From Rhizocola hellebori (GTDB taxonomy: Bacteria > Actinomycetota > Actinomycetes > Mycobacteriales > Micromonosporaceae), in assembly GCF_016862955.1 (NCBI RefSeq), contig NZ_BONY01000090.1:1-37080 (forward strand): DNA of 37,080 bases. The letters are read 5' to 3'. Positions 9,559-16,654 of the stretch are shown piece after piece. The notes under the pieces were generated by a model that saw only the letters and a program-made list of their open reading frames with translations, made no database searches and was not told the origin of the DNA. The position numbers and the translations under genes are program-made. Each line of letters starts with the position of its first letter. Position 1 is the stretch's first letter.

Positions 9559-9944
9559 AAGGCTCCTTACGAAATTCACTCGACAACAGGTTGGACGCTC
9601 AGCGCGAGCCCGTGCGTGCAGTCCGAGCAGGCGGCGGGGCACAGTCTGCGGCAGCCAGTGCGTCAGAAGACATCATCGCGCATCACGGCACCCCACGTGC
9701 AACGAGGCTGGCGGCAGCGACCGGCTCAGCGAATCCGTCGCAGTCGGTGTCCTCGCCGTGATCATCCCCTTGGCTAGGCTCGGGCTGCGCCAGTCGCACA
9801 AGACGTGACAACCAGCCTTTCGGAGACTCCGGCGCAGTCACGAACCGGGGTGAATCGCCCCGGTGCAAGTCGAGGGGTAACTCTTTTGGTTTGCTCTCAG
9901 GTGGGCGTGGCGGCAGGCGATGAACTGCCGCGGCTCACTTCCGG
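9559..9944. other. Upstream region of the hsd operon
   Basis: The stretch is about 385 bases with no supported gene. It must contain the hsd promoter on the minus strand. A 7-bp stem hairpin (9844-9864) lies between the small gene on the right and the hsd operon, and probably isolates them transcriptionally. No copy of the tRNA-Val core was found here. Confidence 0.5.
9844..9864 (-). terminator. Hairpin, possible terminator
   Basis: ACCGGGG at 9844-9850 pairs with CCCCGGT at 9858-9864 around a 7-base loop. It lies downstream of the minus-strand small gene ending at 9945. There is no clear T-run, so this is a stem-only candidate. Confidence 0.35.
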
Positions 9945-10172
9945 TCACCGCGGATTCAAAGGATCGATTCTGATGCGCCGCTTATGCGCTTCGATGTCGG
10001 TTACGGAAGCAGCGAACCAGGTCCGGGCTACCGCCAAAGCGCTCTGCCAGTCGCCGTTGTCGTGATCGGAGACCGCCGCGATCTTCCAACGTCCGTCTTC
10101 GCTGATCTCCCAGTTGGTGACCCGCCAGGTTGGCGGAACCGGCTGGAGCCGCCGTGTGTTTGTGCTTGTCAT
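9945..10172 (-). CDS. Small hypothetical protein
   Basis: The protein is 75 residues from ATG 10172, with a purine-rich AAAGGCGG upstream. The frame continues upstream to 10331, but that part would overlap the divergent HTH frame and is unlikely to be translated. The sequence is soluble and Trp-rich (VTNWEISEDGRW, DWQSALAVARTWF), with no recognised domain. It is divergent from the decayed HTH gene at 10224. Function is unknown. Confidence 0.5.
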   Translation of the reverse strand: MTSTNTRRLQPVPPTWRVTNWEISEDGRWKIAAVSDHDNGDWQSALAVARTWFAASVTDIEAHKRRIRIDPLNPR

Positions 10173-10223
10173 GCTCTGATCGCCGCCTTTCAGTGCTGCC
10201 CGCCATAGGGCAGAAGTGGTCGG

Positions 10224-10454
10224 GTGAGCGCCGGGCCAGATCCTGATCTTGAGTGGTGGACTACGTCTGACGTGGCTGCCTATGTCGGGGTGAAGGTGGC
10301 TACGGTGACGAACTATCGGAAGCGTGGGCAAACGGCCGAGGCCTGGCGTGGACGGTCGACGGGTGCCGGCCAGAGAGGAATCCGCGGGCTAGGCGGCGAT
10401 TGCTCCGCCAATAAGGCAGGAACTTTATCCACGAACTTCACCGAGCCGGATTAG
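10224..10454 (+). pseudogene. Decayed excisionase/MerR-like HTH gene
   Basis: The frame opens at GTG 10224. Its first 36 residues form a good helix-turn-helix of the excisionase/MerR type (WWTTSDVAAYVGVKVATVTN). After RKRGQ, where the family normally continues into a wing and a basic tail, the reading becomes an unrelated low-complexity Gly/Arg/Ser stretch. This suggests a frameshift or deletion. It may be a remnant of an older integrated element or a regulator lost at an element boundary. A short functional HTH peptide cannot be excluded. Confidence 0.45.
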
Positions 10455-10494
10455 CTCGTGGATATCGATTGCGATTGACGACCTACTGTCCCCA

Positions 10495-10701
10495 CTATGG
10501 CGTGACGATCATGGCTCCTTCGAGGAGCTTCTTCATTGGCCTGAACATCTGTGTTGTGCGCTCCGCAGTGGCTGCGACGGCATCCTCCCCGTCCTCGTCT
10601 GTCGTGACGAGGAGCGTCGTGGCACTCTCTGGGAAGACGTTGACCACAAAGACGGGTCGGTTGCCGTCGTAGCCGGTGATAAGTAATTCCGTGATCTTCA
10701 T
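10495..10701 (-). CDS. Small hypothetical protein
   Basis: The protein is 68 residues from ATG 10701, with GAAGGG seven bases upstream. The strand pattern at the N terminus (KITELLITGY, PVFVVNVF, TTLLVTTD) suggests a small beta-rich fold, followed by a charged helix. No membrane segment or cysteine motif is seen. The gene lies between the decayed HTH gene and the XRE regulator. I do not recognise the family. Confidence 0.5.
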   Translation of the reverse strand: MKITELLITGYDGNRPVFVVNVFPESATTLLVTTDEDGEDAVAATAERTTQMFRPMKKLLEGAMIVTP

Positions 10702-10871
10702 GTGTGAACCCTTCGCACCATGTAACGGGTATCGATGCATAGCTCTTGCCTGGGCACCGGACGTCGGGTAGACGCGTTGATGACACCCACGCCTGATTCA
10801 GGGGGTGGAGTGTTGCGGATCAGACCCGGATGAGCGGGACGGAACCACATGGAAGCGCGGGATGCGCTCGA

Positions 10872-12128
10872 CTAGGTGCTGATACCGCCAGCGCTCAGGG
10901 CTCGGACCTTCTCGACGAACTCCAGCGCGCTGGGGTCGTTGGCGAACTTTGTTCGCAGGAGGTCGGTCAGTTCACTGGAGACCATGAGCAGGGATGGCAG
11001 GGATCTTCGGTCGCCAGAGAGGGCGCGTTCGCCCATGGCGATGGCCTGTTCCAAGTCTCCGGCTCGCGCGGCCAGTACGCCAAGCGTGATGCGAGCTTCG
11101 GCGACGCGCATAGGCTTGGATTCGGTGCCGTCCGGCCCAGTTGAAGCCCGGATGACCTGGGTGGCGTAGTGCTCGGCCTTTTTGTCGTCGCCGACGATGC
11201 GGTAGCCGTCCATGGCGTAGAAGTCGAATTTGGCGGGGTCGACGACGAAGTGGTGGTTGAGGTTTTCGGGGTAGGGCAGGCCTTCGAGTAGGTCGCGGCC
11301 TTGTTCGAGGGCGACTTCGGTTTGGCGGCGGTCGCCCATGCGTGCCCAGGCTTTGGCGCGTTGTCCGGCGAGCTGGACGGCGACGGAGCGGCCTGAGGCG
11401 GCGGCTTCGCCTGCTTTGGCGGCGGCGATGACGGAGCGGTAGTCGCCTTGGGTGAGGGCGAACCAGGCCCGCATTTCGTGTGCCCAGCCTTCGATGTCGA
11501 TGTTGCCGGATTCTTGGCCGAGGCTGAGGGCAGCTTTGCGGGTGGCTTCGGCGTGGCTGCGCCGGCCGGTGTCGTATTCGACGCAGCCGACGAGTAGGGA
11601 GACCCAGCCGGCTAGGGAGAGGACTTCGCGGTGTTGGGCGAGGGTGAGGCGCCGGTCGAGTAGGCCGGTGATGCGGCGTAGCCAGGCGCGGCCTTCGATG
11701 AGCAGTAGCTCAGAGTCGGCGAAGGGGTATTCGGAGCAGAGGTGGTCCGCGGTGACCTGGAGGGCTTCGAGGGTGGCGGCAGAGACGTCTGACGCCCGGA
11801 GGCGGGAGATGATTTCCAGGGTTTCCATGCCGGTGCCCTGGAGGATCTCGTCGTCGGAGACGGTGCCGTGACGGGGGAAGAGGGCCGCGGTGACGTTGCC
11901 GAAGGTCTTGGCGAGCAGCCGCTTGTAGAACTCGTCGGGCTCGACATCGCCTGCTTCCCAACGTTTCCAGCTTCGCAACACGTTCGGTTCGTCAGGCAGG
12001 GCCGTGTCGGAGTTGGCTTGCAACGCGCGCACAGCTTCGGCTTGGGACCATCCCCGAGCATGACGCTCGGCTCGAATGCGGACTGCCCAAGCTGGCCGGT
12101 CGAGATCGCGTGCCAGTTCTTCCTCCAT
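10872..12128 (-). CDS. XRE-family regulator with TPR-like C-terminal sensor
   Basis: The protein is 418 residues from ATG 12128; the frame is open up to 12260. An N-terminal helix-turn-helix with the XRE pattern (AERHARGWSQAEAVRAL, then RSWKRWEAG) is followed by about 330 residues of helical repeats. In Actinobacteria this layout is typical of regulators whose TPR half senses a ligand or peptide and controls DNA binding. The gene is divergent from the first AICE-1 operon gene (12402). A 7-bp inverted repeat (12166-12185) lies just upstream and could be its operator. It is therefore a candidate master repressor or activator of AICE-1, in the place a GntR protein occupies in AICE-2. That role is inferred from position. 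Confidence 0.7.
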   Translation of the reverse strand: MEEELARDLDRPAWAVRIRAERHARGWSQAEAVRALQANSDTALPDEPNVLRSWKRWEAGDVEPDEFYKRLLAKTFGNVTAALFPRHGTVSDDEILQGTGMETLEIISRLRASDVSAATLEALQVTADHLCSEYPFADSELLLIEGRAWLRRITGLLDRRLTLAQHREVLSLAGWVSLLVGCVEYDTGRRSHAEATRKAALSLGQESGNIDIEGWAHEMRAWFALTQGDYRSVIAAAKAGEAAASGRSVAVQLAGQRAKAWARMGDRRQTEVALEQGRDLLEGLPYPENLNHHFVVDPAKFDFYAMDGYRIVGDDKKAEHYATQVIRASTGPDGTESKPMRVAEARITLGVLAARAGDLEQAIAMGERALSGDRRSLPSLLMVSSELTDLLRTKFANDPSALEFVEKVRALSAGGIST

Positions 12129-12165
12129 GCGCTCAGTATTTCCCGTATGCCCTGGTGACACGGAA

Positions 12166-12185
12166 GGGGACAACGGCCTGTCCCC
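12166..12185. promoter_or_regulatory. Inverted repeat, candidate operator of the XRE regulator
   Basis: GGGGACA at 12166-12172 and TGTCCCC at 12179-12185 form a perfect 7-bp inverted repeat with a 6-base spacer. It lies 38 bases upstream of the regulator start at 12128 and inside the divergent region shared with the AICE-1 operon. A dimeric HTH protein could bind here; that is inference. Confidence 0.35.
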
Positions 12186-12401
12186 ATCGGAACCGGGTCC
12201 GTCACCTCGTTGCCACTGTCGGCTCAATCGACGGTACGCGATTCTTGGATCACGCGACAAACAGCTTTAAACGAGCAGGTCGCGGGGCCAAGGAATCGCT
12301 AGGCGGGCGTCTTCAGTCATTGAGGATTGTCAACCTAGTTGGTTCTTTGGGTTACGCAAAACGGGCGAGTAAGCCCCGAGACCCAAGGAGGGACAGCCGC
12401 T

Positions 12402-12743
12402 ATGAGGCTGATGTTGAACACGACCGGGTTCATGTACCTGGTGACGACCGAGGCGGAGCCGAAGTTGGACGACCGCAGGATCCAGCGAGTAGAGCGCGAC
12501 AGCGGCAAGCCCATGTGGGTCACGCAGTTCTGCGCGATGGGGCCGGACAAGGGCGGCAGCATCATCTCGGTCACGACGGCCGGTCAGAGGCCTGAGGTGC
12601 GCCGTGGTGAATGGGCCACACCGGTCGGCTTGGAGGCAGTGGAGTGGAAGCTCAAGGATGGGCGCACCGGTCTGTCGTACAAGGCTGAGGACATCAACGC
12701 TGCTGTGTCGACGGCGAACAAGGCGAGGCAGCCTGCCGCGTAA
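12402..12743 (+). CDS. Small AICE protein, possibly Pra-like
   Basis: The protein is 113 residues, starting at ATG 12402 after a GGAGGG site. It is beta-rich, with the order MYLVTTEAEP, KPMWVTQFCAM, SIISVTTAG, ATPVGLEAVEW, RTGLSYKAED. By eye it has the same overall pattern as the Pra protein of AICE-2 (RIWSVTVID, VTVKLIAG, FTPVEF, RLTWTIQA). It also holds the same position as first gene of the transfer/replication operon. Pra in pSAM2 activates replication, integration and excision. Whether this gene does the same is inferred from position and a weak resemblance. It may equally be an unrelated small nucleic acid binding protein. Confidence 0.6.
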   Translation: MRLMLNTTGFMYLVTTEAEPKLDDRRIQRVERDSGKPMWVTQFCAMGPDKGGSIISVTTAGQRPEVRRGEWATPVGLEAVEWKLKDGRTGLSYKAEDINAAVSTANKARQPAA

Positions 12744-12798
12744 GGCCCCTGGTCCCCGCTGAGCGCGGGTCTCCTGGGTTAGCACCGTAGTACGCGGA

Positions 12799-12832
12799 GG
12801 GTCGGCTAAAGGCTCCTACACCGAGCCGACCC
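12799..12832 (+). terminator. Inverted repeat between the Pra-like gene and tra genes
   Basis: GGGTCGGCT (12799-12807) pairs perfectly with AGCCGACCC (12824-12832) around a 16-base loop, in the 133-base gap before the transfer genes. It may be an attenuating terminator that separates the expression of the first gene from the rest. There is no T-run. Confidence 0.35.
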
Positions 12833-12876
12833 CCGCTCCCAACAAAATCCGCACCCTGTGAAGAGGGGACTTTGTC

Positions 12877-13794
12877 ATGCGCAAATCTAGCTCAAGAGCG
12901 GGCTGGTTTCGCTCGCCGGGCTCGGCTCCGGTCACGCTGGTAGCCACCACCGTCTATACCAACTATCGCCGCAACGCCAAGGTGGCGTTCTGCGTGTGCA
13001 CTGCCGTCGTCGGCTTGCTCGTCGCTGCGATCCTGTCGGCGACCGTGCACCCGATCCTGGCCTTGTTCGGCGGGCTCACTCTTGGCGCCCTGGTTGGCAG
13101 CGTCGCTTGGGCGGTTGCTCGAGTGTGGCCGGTCATCCGCATGGTCTGGTGGTGGACACCAGAACTGGCCGTACTCATTGTCTTCTGCTCCGCGTTCACG
13201 ATGCTTGCCGAGTCCACGAGCGTGACGGTGCGGGTGATCGTGCTGGCTTTGGTCATCGGAGTGCCGGCCGTGATCCGGCCTGTGCGCCGCTTTCTGGTGG
13301 CGCTGGTGTGGTGCCTGATCGTGCGGCATCGGTTGCGGGTCTGCTTCAGCGATGTCATCAAGTCCAACCAGCACGGGAGCCTGCCGCTGATCCTGTGGGC
13401 TCGCCCGACCCCGATCGGTGAACGCGTCTGGATATTCCTGCGGCCCGGTCTGTCCAAAGCAGACCTCGTCGCTCGTCTGGAGCGGTTGGCGGTGGTGTGC
13501 TGGGCGACCAGCGTGATGGTGGAGCAGCCCGGCTCGAACGCCGCCTACTTGCGCATCGACATCAAGCGCCGTGAGGTGCTCACCCGCAAAGTCAAGTCAC
13601 CGCTGGTGGACCAGTTGCCGGAGAGCGCAGCCGAGGTGAAGGTGCAGCGGTCGCTGATCCCCAATGGGCTCAACCTCGATGAGGTCCCGCTGGTGCGCTA
13701 CAAGCCGAACTCGGCGAAGAAGCCTGTCCAGAAGGACAACGGCTCCGCAGCGACTACCCGCCAGAGCATGGAAGAGGACGATCCGTGGATCTGA
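12877..13794 (+). CDS. Membrane subunit of split AICE transfer system
   Basis: The protein is 305 residues with at least four hydrophobic helices in the first half: around AFCVCTAVVGLLVAAIL, ILALFGGLTLGALVG, LAVLIVFCSAFTMLA and VIVLALVIGVPAVI. A soluble region follows. It overlaps the FtsK/SpoIIIE ATPase gene by ten bases. In AICE-2 the equivalent membrane region and ATPase are one polypeptide. I therefore read this as the detached membrane-anchoring and pore half of the transfer protein. The soluble part (WIFLRPGLSKADLVARLERL) resembles the domain between the helices and motor in single-chain Tra proteins. Separate subunits would need to assemble at the membrane during conjugation. Confidence 0.65.
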   Translation: MRKSSSRAGWFRSPGSAPVTLVATTVYTNYRRNAKVAFCVCTAVVGLLVAAILSATVHPILALFGGLTLGALVGSVAWAVARVWPVIRMVWWWTPELAVLIVFCSAFTMLAESTSVTVRVIVLALVIGVPAVIRPVRRFLVALVWCLIVRHRLRVCFSDVIKSNQHGSLPLILWARPTPIGERVWIFLRPGLSKADLVARLERLAVVCWATSVMVEQPGSNAAYLRIDIKRREVLTRKVKSPLVDQLPESAAEVKVQRSLIPNGLNLDEVPLVRYKPNSAKKPVQKDNGSAATTRQSMEEDDPWI

Positions 13795-14654
13795 AGCCAG
13801 ATAGAGAGATGACTGCCATGACCAACGATGGACCTGTTCCGGTGGCCCCGCTGATGTCCATGTTCGATCCCATCTACATCGGCATCGACGAGTTCGGCCA
13901 GCCTGTCTACACCTCGGTGATCTACCGCAATCTGCTGGCCGGTGGCGAACCTGGTGGCGGGAAGTCGGGTCTGCTCAACGCCATCTGCGGCCACGCCGCC
14001 ATGTGCCTGGACACGTCGCTGGTCCTGTTCGACGGCAAGCGGGTCGAGCTCGGGCCGTGGCAGCCGATCGCCGACGAGTTCGTCGTCGGTGGCATGGACC
14101 ACGCTATTAGTGTCCTGGAACGGCTTCAGAAGGTGCTCGACAACCGCTACGAGTGGCTGGCCCACCTTATCGACTTCGGTTCGGTACGCCGAAAAATCGT
14201 TCCCACAGACAACGTCCGCGTCATCCTGACCGTGATCGACGAGCTGGCGCTCTACTCGGCGACCTACGGCACGAAACTTCAGCAGGAACGTTTCGTTGTC
14301 TTGCTTCGTGATCTGGTCGCACGCGGCCGGGCCGCTGCCATGCCTGTTGTTGTTGCCACACAACGTCCTTCGCACGACATCATCCCGACGTCGTTGCGTG
14401 ACCTGTTTGGTTATAGGGCTGCTTTCCGGTGTACGACGCCGAACTCCTCGAACATCGTGCTGGGCAACGGCTGGGCCGAACAGGGCTACAACGCACAGGA
14501 CATCAGCCCGGAAAACCAGGGCCAGGCCTACCTGCTCACCGAAGGCGGTACACCGCAGAAAGTCAAGGTCTGCTACCTGAGCGACGACAACATCAACGAC
14601 CTTGCCAAGCACGCCAAGTGGATCCGCAAGCCGATGTCGGGTGGTGTGGCATGA
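13785..14654 (+). CDS. FtsK/SpoIIIE-type conjugation ATPase (motor subunit)
   Basis: The protein is 289 residues from GTG 13785, with a GAGGA site 6 bases upstream. An internal ATG at 13809 is an alternative start. Walker A GGEPGGGKS is at 53-61 and Walker B ILTVIDELA at about 147-155. PVVVATQRPSHDIIPTSLRD, the conserved post-Walker region of FtsK-type motors, follows. There are no membrane helices, so it depends on the overlapping upstream membrane gene. In this family the motor hexamer pumps double-stranded plasmid DNA between mycelia. It is shorter than AICE-2 TraSA (478 aa) because the N-terminal part is encoded separately. The next small gene overlaps by ATGA. Confidence 0.85.
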   Translation: MDLKPDREMTAMTNDGPVPVAPLMSMFDPIYIGIDEFGQPVYTSVIYRNLLAGGEPGGGKSGLLNAICGHAAMCLDTSLVLFDGKRVELGPWQPIADEFVVGGMDHAISVLERLQKVLDNRYEWLAHLIDFGSVRRKIVPTDNVRVILTVIDELALYSATYGTKLQQERFVVLLRDLVARGRAAAMPVVVATQRPSHDIIPTSLRDLFGYRAAFRCTTPNSSNIVLGNGWAEQGYNAQDISPENQGQAYLLTEGGTPQKVKVCYLSDDNINDLAKHAKWIRKPMSGGVA

Positions 14655-14848
14655 GCCAGCCGGTCCAGTACACCGAAATCGTCATCATCTCCAGCCGGGA
14701 ACTCATCGAGCACGCCGTGGAGATCGCCGAGGAAGCGGGACGGCTGGTGTCCTACTCGGGCCTGATAGCCGCACGCAAGCTGCTGGGCGAGAACACCCAG
14801 CTGCAAGACAACAGATTCCGGGCACGCATTGTCCTGCTCAACCTTTAG
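14651..14848 (+). CDS. Small conserved-type AICE protein downstream of tra
   Basis: The protein is 65 residues, and its ATG overlaps the stop codon of the ATPase gene (ATGA), which implies translational coupling. The N terminus forms beta then helix (YTEIVIISSRELIEHAVEIA), with a basic C-terminal strand (RFRARIVLLNL). A 64-residue protein sits at the equivalent place next to traSA in AICE-2, so the two may be functional counterparts. No known domain is recognised. Confidence 0.6.
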   Translation: MSQPVQYTEIVIISSRELIEHAVEIAEEAGRLVSYSGLIAARKLLGENTQLQDNRFRARIVLLNL

Positions 14849-14851
14849 CCC

Positions 14852-14895
14852 CCGTCCGGGCCAGCCCGCCCTGAGAAAGCCACCGGCCCGGACGG
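14852..14895 (+). terminator. Long inverted repeat after the tra block
   Basis: CCGTCCGGGCC (14852-14862) pairs perfectly with GGCCCGGACGG (14885-14895) around a 22-base loop in the 85-base gap before the next gene. It is a candidate terminator or transcript stabiliser that ends the transfer unit. The bases after it (TCTTC) are only mildly T-rich. Confidence 0.45.
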
Positions 14896-14933
14896 TCTTC
14901 ACCACAACCACGACACGAAAGGACGTGGCTGTC

Positions 14934-15269
14934 ATGCACCCTACCCACAACCCGTCGGCCCTGTTTGAGCCGACACCACAGCAGCGCGCTCAAGCTCGCG
15001 CTGACCTGTCCCATCTGCCCGATCCCGAGCGGCAAACCAGCTTCGCCCTCGGCTACCTGCGCTCGGCCCTGTCCGACGCCATCCGCCACACCGAACACGC
15101 CGACGCCGGCCACGCCATCGGCCGCTGCCTGGCCCTGCTCATCGAGCTGGACCAGCTGCAACTCCAACAAAGCCGGTACAGCTACGACCGGCAAGACGCC
15201 GAAGACCCGGCCTGGGTCGACCCGCCCGGCATCGACGGCTACACCTTCACCGGGCGAGGTGCCCGATGA
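14934..15269 (+). CDS. Small hypothetical AICE protein
   Basis: The protein is 111 residues from ATG 14934, with AAAGGA upstream. It is helical and polar, with a central helix AIGRCLALLIELDQLQLQQS and an acidic, aromatic C-terminal part. No membrane segment is seen. The stop overlaps the start of the SprT-like gene (ATGA). Proteins of this type are common in AICE accessory blocks, but I know no function for them. Confidence 0.55.
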   Translation: MHPTHNPSALFEPTPQQRAQARADLSHLPDPERQTSFALGYLRSALSDAIRHTEHADAGHAIGRCLALLIELDQLQLQQSRYSYDRQDAEDPAWVDPPGIDGYTFTGRGAR

Positions 15270-15943
15270 CCGTCGACGACCTGACACGTACGTGTCAAGA
15301 AATCCGCACCGCTGACCTCGTCGCGTCTCTAGAAGACTGCTGGTCGGCCATCCGCGATCACCACGGCGACGTTCCGCCGGTGGTCGTCATCCTCGGCTCC
15401 GGCTCACCGGCCCGCGCTGGCCAGGTTATGAAGTGGGGCCACTTCGCCTCGATGCGCTGGCAGCACGGCGGCGACCTCGTCCACGAAGTCCTCATCTCCG
15501 GAGAAGGACTTGCCCGTAGCCCGGAAGAAATCCTGACCACCCTGCTTCACGAAGCAGCACACGCCCTCGCTGATGTGCGAGACATCAAGGACACCTCACG
15601 CCAAGGACGCTGGCACAACAAACACTTCGCAGCACTGGCCAAGGAACTCGGCCTCACCGTCGACAAACACGACAGGTTCGGCTGGACCGTCTGCAACCTG
15701 GCCGACCACACACCCATCCGCTACGCGGTGCCGCTCAAGGCGCTCGCTGATGTGCTCAGTCTGTACCGCCACCCTGAGCCGGTCGGCGCAGCCAAAGAAC
15801 GCGAGAACTCCAACAACGGGCTGTCCTGCCTGTGTGACTGCGGTCGGAAGATCCGCATCGCCAAGTCCGTCTTCGAGATCGGACCGATTGTCTGTGCCGT
15901 TTGTGACGGCGCATTCGCGCCAGAAGACGCCGGAGGTGCCTGA
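15266..15943 (+). CDS. SprT-like zinc metalloprotease
   Basis: The protein is 225 residues. The catalytic HExxH motif is H95-E-A-A-H99 within LLHEAAHALADVRD. Further histidines at about 117-120 (RWHNKHF) could give the third zinc ligand. The C-terminal third contains a CxC plus CxxC ribbon (CLCDCGRK, then CAVCDG), as in SprT-family proteins that bind DNA. The family includes proteases that digest proteins covalently trapped on DNA. It overlaps both neighbours and so belongs to the AICE-1 operon. A role in handling Rep-DNA covalent intermediates is possible, but is only inference. Confidence 0.8.
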   Translation: MTVDDLTRTCQEIRTADLVASLEDCWSAIRDHHGDVPPVVVILGSGSPARAGQVMKWGHFASMRWQHGGDLVHEVLISGEGLARSPEEILTTLLHEAAHALADVRDIKDTSRQGRWHNKHFAALAKELGLTVDKHDRFGWTVCNLADHTPIRYAVPLKALADVLSLYRHPEPVGAAKERENSNNGLSCLCDCGRKIRIAKSVFEIGPIVCAVCDGAFAPEDAGGA

Positions 15944-16347
15944 TGACCTCCGAACCTACGCCCACTACCGAGCACAAGAACAGCGTCAGGCCAGACCTGA
16001 CGCCAAACACGCGAACCAAGACGACCGTGGAGAACAAGGCCTTCGACGCCTTCGCACGGCGCATCCTGCGTGCCTACGCCCGGCGAGTCAGCTCCGGCGA
16101 CATCGAGGCACTGGCCATGCTTGCCGGTCTCCAAGAGGACCTCGACTACGCCATCGCCAACGCCGTATGCGGCCTGCGCGACTTCGGCTACTCCTGGACC
16201 GACGTCGCCGCCCGGCTCGGAGTCGCCAAACAGACCGCCCACGAACGGTGGACGGTCAAGAAAGCAACACCAAGGCGCGCAACACGCACGCCCGACGTGC
16301 TCGACCACGACACCCTTTTCGACTCGGAGGAGAACCTCAATGACTAG
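15943..16347 (+). CDS. Small HTH protein of AICE-1
   Basis: The protein is 134 residues; its ATG shares a base with the preceding stop. The central part has a clear helix-turn-helix, FGYSWTDVAARLGVAKQTAH (about 82-101), of the sigma-70 region 4/AsnC-like type. A helical N-terminal domain and a polar tail flank it. It is probably a DNA-binding protein with a local regulatory or maintenance role. The stop overlaps the next gene start. Confidence 0.65.
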   Translation: MTSEPTPTTEHKNSVRPDLTPNTRTKTTVENKAFDAFARRILRAYARRVSSGDIEALAMLAGLQEDLDYAIANAVCGLRDFGYSWTDVAARLGVAKQTAHERWTVKKATPRRATRTPDVLDHDTLFDSEENLND

Positions 16348-16654
16348 ACGTCGCACCAAAACACAGCAGGCGCCCGTCGAGTGCGCATTCTGCACCGGAG
16401 GTTTCATCCTCCTCGAACCACACGAGGTTCTCGGCACGCTAGTTCGCCACTGCCCGCTCTGCCAGCTGCTCTGCGACGGCTGCCTCAACACTGCCACGTT
16501 CCCGATGTCCACCACATGCCTTGGCTGCTGGCAAGACGAACTAGCCGCCAAAGGAATCTTCGTCGGCCTTTGCCGAGGCTGCCTCGGCGGCAAGCACTAC
16601 ATCAGACCGATTGGAGGAATCCCGCCACATGCGCACCTACACACCTGCACCTGA
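16340..16654 (+). CDS. Cysteine-rich zinc-finger-like protein
   Basis: The protein is 104 residues from ATG 16340, inside the end of the preceding gene. It carries several CxxC pairs (CAFC, CPLC followed by CDGC, CLGC, CRGC), enough for two or three zinc sites. There is no catalytic motif. Such treble-clef or ribbon proteins usually bind nucleic acid or protein. It is one of several small zinc proteins in the two elements. Confidence 0.55.
   Translation: MTRRRTKTQQAPVECAFCTGGFILLEPHEVLGTLVRHCPLCQLLCDGCLNTATFPMSTTCLGCWQDELAAKGIFVGLCRGCLGGKHYIRPIGGIPPHAHLHTCT

Noticed and set aside
8578-9777. 399-residue plus-strand open frame
   Set aside because: It lies antisense over hsdM, whose protein has all family motifs. 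The translation is Val/Gly/Arg-rich shadow sequence without a domain.
9600-12400. Left att copy of the tRNA-Val core for AICE-1
   Set aside because: I looked for the T-loop and acceptor sequence of the core by eye and found no match. The left end may be outside the window or too diverged to see.
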